Origin: Owenia fusiformis
Lineage: Eukaryota; Annelida; Polychaeta; Sabellida; Oweniidae
Length of the DNA: 64,000 nucleotides
Reading direction: 5' to 3'
Assembly (NCBI GenBank): GCA_903813345.2
Contig: CAIIXF020000003.1
Location: forward strand, 4,797,815-4,861,814
The position numbers and the translations under genes were made by a program. The first letter of the stretch is position 1. Each line of letters starts with the position of its first letter. This document shows positions 35,259-45,650 of this stretch, one piece after another. The notes below the pieces were generated by a model. That model made no database searches and was not told the DNA's origin. It saw only the letters and a list, made by a program, of their open reading frames with translations.

Positions 35259-36486
35259 AGAAATCAGCTCCATGGAGTAGCAAATCCAAAAGAACACTAT
35301 ATAAATCATGAATCTGTACAGTCACTTGTAATATTTACCATCTACTCTTCCTTCAATAAACACTTGAGAGAGATCATTGTAGTATAATGTAACCATACTG
35401 AACAAATATTTCACTCTATTGAGGTGAATACCTGTACATCTTTCACAAGTGATATTCCACGAAGCCCGAAGGGCAAGTGGAATATCACCTTATGAAAGTG
35501 CTACAGGTATTCACCGAAAAAAGAGTGAAATATTTGTTTTATTATATCACTGTCTAGCTAAACATCCCTAATATTATTAAGTCATAGGTTAACATTGAAA
35601 TACATTTAATCTACTCGGTTCGTCTGCCATTTTGACTTACACTGAACTAAATTATTTACACTGAACGAAGACAAATTCTTTGAAAATTCCCGGGAGCGTG
35701 GGATATCGCTAGATATCTCACGGTTGTCTTATCTGATTAGCATTGCCATTGAATATCGCCAGATATCCCACGACATGTGACCCGGTTTTGACCAATCATA
35801 CTGTCGCTAGCTAGATAGTGATATAATAATTAAAGATATCTCAATTAAGTAATGGCAAATACCTGCTCTAGGCAGCCATTTCGAATTTTCTGAGGAACAA
35901 ATCAGGAAAATGATACCATATTTGTGATCTACTCTAAATTTCCTTCAATTTGAGTATAATATAGCCATACTTCTAAAAGATCAGAAAATTATTGCGAAAT
36001 CCCACAGTAGGCGGCCATTTTGAATTTAACGAGGCCCGAATCAGAAAAACGATACAGTATTTGCAATCTACTCTAAATTGCCTTTCATTTGAGCATAATA
36101 AAGCTATACTTCAAAAACATCTCCAAATTAACACAAATTTCTATTTTCTCAACCATTCACAGCTCCTGGGGGTCAGGGTGAAAAACATGGAATATATGTG
36201 AAATAGATATATTTTGTGAATATACCACCAACATTTCAAACAATAATATTTATTACCTTGGTTTCAAATGAAAAACATAAGATTTTTGCGAAAAAATTTC
36301 CGCCATTTCTAAAGCGGCAGCTATCTTGAAAAAAAAATAAAACTATTCACCAATATACATTTTTCAACCAAATATGGAGAAAATCTGTCAACTAGTATTC
36401 GAGTTATCTTCTGAACGGACTGACGGAGTGACAGAAGAACTGACGGATGGACAGAGTGCTTCAGTATATCCCTACCGAACTTATGT
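35259..36486 (+). mobile_element. Family C-like element with a MITE inserted
   Basis: Head AAACTAGAAATCAGCTCCAT then AGCAAATCCAAAAGAAC near 35261-35296. Core words AGGCCCGAATCAGAAAAA and AAATTGCCTTTCATTTGAG match family C at 24580-24655. A degenerate RGAC run lies at 36413-36455. The tail TATATCCCTACCGAAC is cut at about 36486 before the second hairpin arm. A palindromic MITE complex occupies 35403-35840. Confidence 0.65.
35403..35840. mobile_element. Palindromic MITE pair
   Basis: The first part (35403-35548) is a long hairpin: AACAAATATTTCACTCT, GGTGAATACCTGTA and GTGATATTCCAC are mirrored after the centre GAAGCCCGAAGGGC. The second part (35552-35838) has TIRs ATTATATCACTGTCTAGCTA and TAGCTAGATAGTGATATAAT, with internal ATATCGCTAGATATC and ATATCGCCAGATATC words. 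They may be one composite element or two side by side. Confidence 0.65.
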
Positions 36487-36620
36487 TCACAAAAATGCCA
36501 CAATTCAGATTTTCTTTTAAAAAATTGGGATCATTCTTTGGGACAACAAATGTATTTATACAAATATTTGAGAAAATTCCATCCGGATCTTGAGAAAAAA
36601 AAAAGTTATTCCATTGTATA

Positions 36621-37313
36621 TAACTAGACAACAGCAACACCAAAGCGTAGCAATTCCCATCGAACAGCCATGGCTGGCATTTTTACAAACAAAGTATATA
36701 GCAAAAATGGCAGCCATTTTTTAAAACAACCACCTTCTACCACAAGTGTCATTAGACAGTGTGCCACGCTTATAGCATTCACATACCAAATATGAACATA
36801 ATCGCTCCACTACTTTTCGAGTTATAGTAAAATAGGATAAAATGGTGGCCATTTAGAAAAATGGCCGCCTTCTACCAGAAGTGTCATAAGACAGTGTGCC
36901 ATGATTTTAGTATTCACATACCAAATATGAACAAAATCGCTCCGCTACTTTTCGAGTTAAAGTAAAATACATTAAAATGGCGGCCATTCTGCCAAAAGTG
37001 TCATTAGACGGTGTGCCATGCTTATAGTATTCACATACGAAATATGAACAAAATCGCTCCACTACTTTTCGAGTTACAGCAAAAATCGTAAAATAGCGAG
37101 TAAAGGCCGCCATTTTTCAAGAGGGCTGCCAGGTGCTTCTTTAAGATCTACATTTCTAGCTTTATTAATGTCATATTTGCTATTACAGTTTTACATATTG
37201 TACCTTTACTGTAAAATCAGCACTAAAATGGCCGAGATTTTTGAATGAGCGGCCATTTTGAAAATCGGCTTTCTAGCAGAACTTCTACCCTCATAGGGTA
37301 TATGTTTACAAAA
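36621..37313 (+). mobile_element. Family B element lacking its 3' tail
   Basis: Head AACTAGACAACAGCAACACC then AGCAATTCCCATCGAAC. Four core units run to about 37130, then the GGCTTTCTAGCAGAACTTCT segment, ending abruptly after TTACAAAATATGAACA near 37320. The microsatellite and hairpin are missing. Confidence 0.72.
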
Positions 37314-38483
37314 TATGAACACTTATAAGCCGAGCATGATTCCCCTGAGCCACTCGTGATAGCAATGAATGAATTTTTTGGTGTATATATAATATTGCTT
37401 CTCGTCCGCTGAGAGCTTACACGAGAGCAAGATTTAGGTTGCGTGAACTGACTGTGCAATAGTCATTGAAGGACTACCTTAAGTCATTCACTTACATTCC
37501 TAAAACAAGTGGATGTGCCGTGTAACTAATAATAGCATATCCCTGGTAGAAAGGTAAATTACAAACTTGTAGGGAGGCGTTTGACAGGTTTTACTGTATG
37601 CTGTACTATAGCTGCTTAGTATTTTCGGGAAAAAAAAGATTTATTTTAAACTTGCTAGCTAACATGAATATTTCAATTTCAGGGTATTTACAGATGTTGC
37701 CTTCTAATTTCAAAATGGCTGATCTTTATATTAAACAAATTTATTCAATTTAAAACACAATATTTTATTCACCCTAATGTATGCACCTATGAACTATAAT
37801 ATAGCCAGACAAAGTTATTGTAGAAGGCATAAATGTATTTCTCGCTTATGTAATGACAACATCCTATCAAAACCATACCATTTAGATCTATACAAGCAAA
37901 ACTGGAATATATTTATTACTGAGAGGTCACTTGGGCGCATGGTACAACTTCATACTGATTTTTATCACACAACATGGGCATATAGAGCTACACATTATGG
38001 CCCCCTGGTGCATAGCTTGCTAATTCCTCTGCATAATGCTACCCATGGGTTTTAAAGGGGCAAACTTTTTCTATGAGACTAGGAAAAATTTCATTCCTAA
38101 TCCCTGATGACTGCTATTTTTTATCTCGCTAAATTGAGTGCTAAAATTTCTAATTATCCTTCGTATTCCTTCGTTGCTCATCAGCGTTCAGCATCCTACG
38201 GGATAGATCAGTTAAAGTTGACGAATGAGCTGCCTCGACTCATGGGAAATATATATGAATCCAAGCGAAAAATCTGGCCACTAAAAATCAACATTGGCAA
38301 CATGTTGAGTCTTTATTCTTAGCTTATTTAAATAGACCATGCAATCATAAAGTTGTTTCTCCAAGTCATGTGAATTCCTCTTCAAAGCTTGAACCATATT
38401 GGGCCCAAAAGATAGGGGAGGGTTATCTCTTTACCTTGCAAAAATTCTTTGTTAACTAAAACCATATATAAAACAGATTATTC
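37314..38483. other. Unclassified sequence with weak open frames
   Basis: Two ATG frames on the plus strand, 37777-38055 (92 codons) and 38107-38322 (71 codons), have protein-like composition (for example LDLYKQNWNIFITERSLGR). They match nothing I recognise. They may be remnants of one transposon protein or chance. No splice or terminal signals were seen. Confidence 0.3.
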
Positions 38484-39557
38484 CTCAGTATACAAGGTGG
38501 TCCAAAAAAAATGGGACACTCGTATTTCAAAAATAAATGGCACTCTTGTGAGATCTATTTGAGAATGAGCTCATATCAGGATGGTCTAAAACAACATAAT
38601 TGGATAACGCAATGTCAACATCTGCGACTACCACGTACTGGGAAAGCCTACAGAATTAGTTTACCATGAACCCCTTACATCTACTCAGTCCCTTATTAAG
38701 GATAGACTTGTTGAGAAGTGGAAATCATTGTCTCAACAGAATATCAATGATGTTTTTGACCAGTTTAGGCCAAAATTGAAGGCTATAATTGATCAAAATG
38801 GTGGACATATTGAATGACTGTTTGTGTAAATAAAGTTGACAAAAAAATTGTTTTTTGCAACTTTTGGAAAACCCGTTTTGAAACTTAAATGACGTCATTT
38901 ATATAACAGACGCTGGTTGACAGACATTATAGATTTTAACTTATGATATACAAAATTAAATATAAGTATATTCCCTATCCACTGGTATATAATACATGTA
39001 TGACATGTTTCAGGGCTGTCAACTTGGGACCACCTAATATGAGTGACTTACAAATGTTGGACACCGAAGTCCAAATCTGAACACTTTTGTCCAAATTTTG
39101 AACACCTTTGGCCAACTTTTAAACACCTTTGGCCAAAGTTTGAGCACCTTTGCTAAACTTTTATAACCTCAAATTTTTCGCGCTCGCTACGCTCGCGATG
39201 TCGTCAACGGGGGGGGGGGGGGGGGGGGGGGGGAGGTACGAAAATTTCCAATGAACATGCGTGACATATACGGGATTCGCGTGACAAATCCGAACAAATT
39301 GCGTTCGTTTTTTTCCGACGTTCGTATTTTTACCGTATCATAAACATATTTTGAAAAATTTTTTACAGAAACATATTTGCGTGACAATTACCAGGTAAAA
39401 TGCGTATTTGCGTGACTTTTTGTGTCACGCAAAAAAAACTGGCGTGACTTCAAATTCTTCAGCAAATGCGTGACAAATACGCAAATTGCGGGACAGTTGA
39501 CAGGCCTGATGTTTTCATCAAGAAAATCAATATTAATTTTTGAAATATGAGTGTCCC
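38484..39557 (+). mobile_element. Tc1/mariner-type remnant with a nested hAT-like MITE
   Basis: The left end ACAAGGTGGTCCAAAAAA, then GGGACACTCGTATTTCAAAA, is answered at 39535-39557 by TTTTTGAAATATGAGTGTCC. A frame at about 38612-38816 encodes ICDYHVLGKP, then TQSLIKDRLVEKWKSLSQQN and FRPKLKAIIDQNGGHIE-stop. I read this as the C-terminus of a mariner-family transposase (cf. the CDYWLWG and QNGGHIE words of relatives). The catalytic core is missing. The outer right TIR is cut off by a family A tail. Confidence 0.65.
39011..39508. mobile_element. hAT-like MITE nested in the mariner remnant
   Basis: The ends CAGGGCTGTCAACTTGGGAC and GTCCCGCAATTTG...AGTTGACAGGCCTG pair over about 14 bp (CAGGSCTGTCAACT). 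ATGTTT flanks both sides (39005-39010 and 39509-39514). The interior has ACACCTTTGGCCAA repeats, a 25-base G run at 39209-39233, and GCGTGACAA-type repeats to 39480. No ORF. Confidence 0.6.
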
Positions 39558-39657
39558 ACGAGTACGTATGGATGGACGGACGGACAGACAGACAAATGGA
39601 CAGACGGACGCGCCTAGGCCGACAATAGGGCCCCACACTATGTGGTGGGGACATAAA
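39558..39657 (+). mobile_element. Family A tail fragment
   Basis: RGAC array (GGACGGACGGACAGACAGAC) at 39571-39608, then GCCGACAATAGGGC, the hairpin CCCCACACTATGTGGTGGGG and ACATAAA. No core is present on the left. Confidence 0.75.
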
Positions 39658-40020
39658 AAAGTTGCATTTTTGGTGAAAATTAGTTCAACATTTATGAAAA
39701 AGAATGTTGATTGGCCCATTGCCCCTTCAATATCACTTAGGTCTGATTAACTAAATAAATTATCATTATATATACTTTTCTTGAAGATAATGAATGGATC
39801 TAAAAGATACACCCATGTTAATGATCAGAAAATATTCATAATTCAAGTAAGAATCGTTTGAAATTGTTTGCGATAACCTACATGCTCCTTTCCTTGAGCT
39901 CTATCATTAAACATAGCTGGTTCTGATGATTTGTTCTTTAATAGAGAGATCTGTATTCATAACTGTTTGTCTCTACAAAGGAGAGGACCTGGATTTGATT
40001 CAAGTTAAGGATTCAAAATA
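39658..40020. other. Featureless intron sequence
   Basis: AT-rich, with no repeat family, terminal repeat or coding signal recognised. Confidence 0.4.
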
Positions 40021-42139
40021 TTAATAAAGGACCCACGGTCCTGTGCTCACACAGTGTAGAACCTTCAGAGAAATGTATATCCTGATTTTCAAACAAAATT
40101 AGAGATTTTGATTTGTAGTCACAAACTTTGAGAAACTTAGATAGCACAGTTTGTGACCTAGATTGAGGACCTTTGACCTTGAACATTTTATTTATTCAGA
40201 GCTCAGTAGGTCTTTTGTGATTAAGGTACCCAAAATTTACATCCAAAAAAAGTTGATTTTTCAAATTGATTATTTAGTTACTCAGCACTCAGTTTCTCAA
40301 GTCAGATTTGCCTATCAGTTTCAGTTAGTCAATTAAATTGACTTTTTGACGTCAAAATCGGCAATTTCTCGGAAACCGGGCGAACTTTAGAAATGGCGAT
40401 GATAGGTCAAACAGGCATTATGGATATGCATAAAATGAATGTGAATATGACTCAATAGGAATAGCAGTCACTGCGTCAAATGTGAAATTCCAAGCAATTT
40501 CTAGACGTGCAAAGATAGTCTAGGAACTCCGCGTATCTAGAGATTCCAAGACGTGTCAAGAGGTGCAAAGACCTCGCGTGTAAAGAGCGTGTCAAGAGTT
40601 TTGATATCTCTTTGCACAGCCTTATCAAAACAAACAGTATAATTAGACCGGCCACATGTTGTTATGCCCTATAGTCGCGCTTAATTATACTTTACTAGGA
40701 TTGGAATATAACAATCATTTTAATTTCGTGTTAATAATAATTTGTGTTTTTTAAATCATTATCAAAATAAAATTAATTTAAAAGTATGCGTGTGCGTGTA
40801 AGTATAGGCAATAGCTTAGTCGAAATGAGTAGATGTGTGCAGATAGAGATCGCCTAGTATGTATTTTGCTAAATCTGACATTTTTACAGGATCATGTTAA
40901 AGATCAAATGAAAACAAGAAATGTGTTTTTCTTAGGTTTATCTACCCTGATTTCGAGTGATTTTAACTTGGACGCATATTCCTAGATATTAAAACAGTTT
41001 GAATAATTAACAAAGTCCACTTTGAACCGTGTCAATTAAATTGTCAAATATGTAGATAGCACATGCAGGCCCGAATACAGGGGGGATAGATTGGTTCTAG
41101 CGAGCCCCCCCCCCCCCCTCCGTGACCAAAATTGCATTTTTTACCCCATACTGAGCACCTTTTAAATTATTTTGCTCATTTTTGAACTAACATTGCCAAA
41201 AGTAAACTCCCCCTGGAATTTCTTAAAAAAGTAACCCACCCCTTGGCAAATCCTGGCTATGGGTCTGAAACGCCTGAAACATGCTCTGATATAATGAAGC
41301 ATATTCTGTGATCTGAGCATATCAGATGGGAAGAGTTATGAATGTCAATAAGTGTGATTGTTATCATGTAATCATCTACCTTAATGTCAATACATAAGAT
41401 AATGTAGTAAGGCATTGTACATGTATTTAACAACAGGCACATCCTTCTTCAAAGGACTTCATTTATACTTGTAAAATACCCTTCCAGCGAGGATGCAACA
41501 GGCACAGTTACACAAGTTTTATGACCCCAATTAGATGAAATATGAGCTGGGATGAAAGATCTCAAAAATCAAGGGCTGGGAAGATTTGAGATGTCATGGT
41601 TTACTATCATGACGCTGAAACATGTGTCGCTTATTGTCACCTGTATTGATCATGATGGGGCGACGGCAGTGCCCCGAGTCTTTTTGATCTGTTTAATCTT
41701 ATTAGTTACTATTTAAAATTGAATAATTTAGGACCCCGGAAGCAAAACAACTCTTTGTTATGAAAGGAATACACCACCCGGACAGAATCCCTCATGTATA
41801 TGGAATTTTTTCTGCATCTTTATTCGATTTTCACACTTTTGTATTTGATTACAACCATTCGATATTCCACTCTATTAAAATAATTCGAAACACGTACTAA
41901 ATTTGTTTGTTTTTACACATTTATATTTGATTTATGTACCTTTATATGCGGTAAATGCACTTGTATATGCGGTTTTTGTTATTCAGTGTTTGGTAAAATA
42001 TCGCATATTGAAGTCCATGTACACACACGAACAAAGACGGTTGACAAATATATTTAGAACACGCATCAAATACAAATACACTTTAGAACCAAACAATGTT
42101 CATTTACCGAACAATCATAGAGTACAAAATAGCACGGAC

Positions 42140-42600
42140 ATATAGTGACTTACCCCACATAATTAATGACATGTACTTTCGCATAAAATTATATGGGGTA
42201 AGTCACGTTACTTACCCCACATAAATGACACATGCTGCATGTGGCATAAAACCATTCGGTAAATCATGTGACCAGTGACGTAGAAATTATTTCAAAATGG
42301 ATGAAACAAGCGAGGAAAAAGAATTTGAATACGATTCATATTCACAATTCAGAGAGGAAATTAAGAAGTTATTAGATCATTACAACAGGCATGATTCTAC
42401 AAGCGATCCTTTCTTAATAGAAGATCCGTTTTCGCGATTGGAGAATCACACCAGAGCTCTTTGAATATATAGATGGCGCAAGTCACATGGTCGAAGTCAC
42501 GTGACTTACCCCACATCAAAACAGTGAACATTGGTTTATATAAAAGCATTCGGTAAGTCACGTGACTTACCCCACAAATTAATATGTTTACCACAAATGA
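42140..42600. repeat. Cluster of ACTTACCCCACA motifs around a small ORF
   Basis: GTGACTTACCCCACA occurs near 42148, 42500 and 42560, and its complement TGGGGTAAGTCACG with ACTTACCCCACA at 42194-42222. Two sites form the palindrome GTCACGTGACTTACCCCACA around CACGTG. The spacing suggests ends of a small nested element of about 450 bp. The superfamily is unknown. Confidence 0.45.
42297..42464 (+). CDS. 55-codon acidic ORF, function unknown
   Basis: AAAATGG gives a good start context. The product begins MDETSEEKEFEYDSYSQF and continues REEIKKLLDHYNRHDS to a TGA after ENHTRAL. It is strongly charged (Glu/Asp-rich, then Lys-rich helix-like). It sits between the CACGTG/TTACCCCACA motifs, inside the CACTA-like element. 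No family recognised. It could be a first exon of an old transposon gene, a captured exon, or chance. Confidence 0.3.
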   Translation: MDETSEEKEFEYDSYSQFREEIKKLLDHYNRHDSTSDPFLIEDPFSRLENHTRAL

Positions 42601-43208
42601 ATATGTTTACCCAATACGAATGGTACTTGGCATAGCACATATTTAAAATACTTATCAAATTTATATTTGATCGGGTCGAATACAGTTTTGAAGCATTTTA
42701 CATATTTGTTGTGTAAGACAGTCAATTATATGTGGGATAGTAGGTACCATTTGTTGTAACTGGTTTTGTTAATGTTCGGTTTAACTTACTCCGTGGGGTA
42801 AAAACCGAAGATATTAATGTTACGAATATTGATGCAATAAATACACTATACATGTAAACCATCTATAAATACCTTTGAAATCAATTTGATTTTCGATCTA
42901 CATCTGAATCTCAGATGGAGAGTACTCTTTGACAAGATCAACATTTAAAAGTGTAGGAAAGTTTTGATAAAGATGTTTAATAGCTAATTATTCAGACATA
43001 TTGTTCTTTCATGTTGACGATCATCGAACATAATTGCAATCAACTTCCATGATATTTGCAATTTTGAATTTTGAATTATTTTGAATGCAAATGTACTCAA
43101 GTACTATATCCTGAGTTCTGCCCGGATCCCCGAAAACGTTTAAAATCAAACTCGATTATTTAGCTAGACTTCAAAATAAGAGATTCAATAGAAACATGAA
43201 ATCCATAT

Positions 43209-43285
43209 CACTGTATAAATTGTGGAATTTCTAGTAATTTTTAGACGTGCTTAGCCGGTCTAGAAACTCTGCGTATCTAGAGATA
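43209..43285 (+). repeat. Internal copy of the CACTA-like left end
   Basis: CACTGTATAAATTGTGGAAT, TTTTTAGACGTGC and TCTAGAAACTCTGCGTATCT follow the order of the outer left end (40469-40550) at reduced similarity. This suggests a second, older related element nested inside or used to build the composite. Confidence 0.55.
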
Positions 43286-43668
43286 GAGGAGGGGAGAGAG
43301 GGCTAATTTTATAGCTGAAATTAAAAATAGCTTATGATCTATAAATATAATATATGGTTGTTCTTATAATGAACAACTATTGGTTTAATATCTGATATGT
43401 GGACGGATATTTCTTGATTTGGTTTAAAAAGAAACTGAATGTAGGGTTGCAAAAATGAGGGAGACAAAGACGTTCGAAGGGTGGGGGTAAAATTTAATTA
43501 AAATCAAGCTGAGACAGAATGAGAATAAACATATCTGTTAGTTGCTCATGTAAACGAAAACAAATTAGAGGGTTCATTAGCACCGCAGACCAGATTTGCA
43601 AAATTGGGGGAGTCCATTTTCCCAGGATTTCAAACAATACTATATCTAAATTGTTGCCCCTCATATGC

Positions 43669-43803
43669 CTGGGTCATATTTGCTCCGATTCATCGGCCGG
43701 GGGCCGGCCGATTGAGTGTTTTTTCAAACATGAAAACAATTTTAAACAAAATACTCAATCGGCCGGAGTCCGGACGATGAATTTGAGCAAATGTGAACCA
43801 GAC
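43669..43803. mobile_element. GC-rich palindromic MITE of about 135 bp
   Basis: The left arm CTGGGTCATATTTGCTC, ...GATTCATCGGCCGG and GGCCGGCCGATTGAGT is mirrored by ACTCAATCGGCCGGAGTCCG, ...GATGAATTTGAGCAAATGTG and AACCAG. Arms are about 50 bp and the loop about 35 bp, A/T-rich. The GGCCGG arms stand out in an AT-rich setting. Confidence 0.75.
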
Positions 43804-45289
43804 ATTGCAAATTCCTTCAAAATTGAACTAGAAGTTTCAAATGAAAGCCATTCAAAGCTCCTTTCTTCTTCCTTCTCTATTGGTTAAGCAGGGGGGGGAG
43901 TGCGATCATTCACGAATCGCACCCCCCCCCCCCCTGGTTACGCCTATGTGTTAAAACTTTACACAATATCAATATTTAAAACTGTATCTTGTAAGTGGCT
44001 TATTAAGCATCAGATCAATCACTAAGAACCCCTCTTATCTGCCGTTTGCGTTTGGAAGGATAAAGACAAAGGGGACGCGGCTACATGTATATCGCGATAA
44101 CGTGAAATCTTTATGACATATCCCTTCACCAGGGCCTACACCAATATTCTTAACACCACGTATTAAAGGATGCATGCATTAAGGGGTAGACATCATTCAA
44201 AAGACATAAACATGACCGGGTCGGTCAGGGGAAGGTTTGCATACGATGCAATTTGTACATGCAAGCTCATTTTTCACATATAAATTAATAAAGTCGATTC
44301 CTTGGGAATACGTTATTTGGTTTATAAGCGTAACGAGGAGAAGCGGTGGGTTCGCACCCTCTCCTACAAGCAATAAAAGGTACCATAAGGTAGAGGAAGA
44401 AAAGAGCATTAAATTGATTTTTTGTTTGAAGCTTCTAGCTCAGGTTTGAAGGAAGTTGCATCATTTTCGTAAAAATTCAAAACAAATATTTTTTGCCTCA
44501 TTTATGTCACGATCGCACCCCCCCCCCCCCCGACTGAAAACCTAAAATATTTTGGTGATTGCATCACCCCTCCACCCGACTGAAAGCTGGCTGCGGCCCT
44601 GGGGTTTTATCGAAAACTATATCGTCAACTTTTTATCATTATGCGGAAAGTGCAATATGAAATCTTAAATGGTAAATATGTTGCATTTATGGAGGGAATT
44701 CCACTGTAAACTATAATGTGAATGTTTGATATGAATACTTCCATACAACCATCAATATCCATTCTTTTGAAATAAGATGTTACAACAAAGGGAATATTGA
44801 AAACTACAGTGGTAAGAGCATCTTTCTGACTGCTAATTATGTGTATCAACATTTTGATTGCACCTCAGCTGGAGATTAAATTTTATAATAATTTGATCAA
44901 AGGGATTGTAATTTTCCCCAATTCGCTTACCTATGTTACAATCTGTATACTTGTTATATTGTGAGCGGTATGTGTTGATAAACCAAAAAGATATGTTTTT
45001 TGGATATCAACATTTAGAAAAAAGATACCATTCTATATGTTTATCTTAGTGTTTAGCATAGGTAAGAATGGGGGATGGGCTGGCGGGGGTCCGTCTTTGA
45101 ATAATTCCAAGGGTTCATATATTATCACAATTTTGCTACAAAATCACTTGGAAAGTGCATGATTTGAACGATTATTTGGCCAAGGCGTCCGCTATTAACA
45201 TGAGTATGAATTTTATAAAAAAAATTACTTGAATCAAAATCGAAGAATTCCTTGCCCCGTGTGTTCACCATTCACCCCGGGGGTTCACA

Positions 45290-45650
45290 CTCGGCTCAGG
45301 TGGGGTACCTTTTTTACATTTGGTATGTCAAGCCAATGGACCCACATTTTAAGACAGATTTTTCCATTTTCTGGTATAAGAATCGGTGTGGAAAATATGT
45401 TACCCCTCAATTGTGGTACGGCATTGGTCCCGGGGCATTGGTCTAGTTGTTACACATATCCTTCATTTGAGGTTGTTTATGACCATTTTACTCAAAGATC
45501 TGCCTTCTTCTCGGGGCATTCGATATTTCGAATGGCCTTGGTCTTATATTCTGGATATTTGGTACCCGGGGGTATGGCATTGGTTCTATATTTGGATGTT
45601 TGACATGGCATTGGTCTTGTGTTTGGACATTTGATATGGCTTTTTGGGGT
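45290..45650. repeat. GGCATTGGTC low-complexity repeat
   Basis: Words like ATGGCATTGGTCTTGTRTTTGGA and GGTACCCGGGG recur five or six times with variation. Several overlapping frames stay open because of it. It is a degenerate minisatellite inside the CACTA-like element. Confidence 0.5.

Noticed and set aside
43519-43887. 122-codon plus-strand frame
   Set aside because: It runs straight through the palindromic MITE at 43669-43803, so it cannot be a conserved coding exon.
45229-45650. Three overlapping plus-strand frames
   Set aside because: They lie in GGCATTGGTC low-complexity repeats. Open in several frames at once, as expected from composition.
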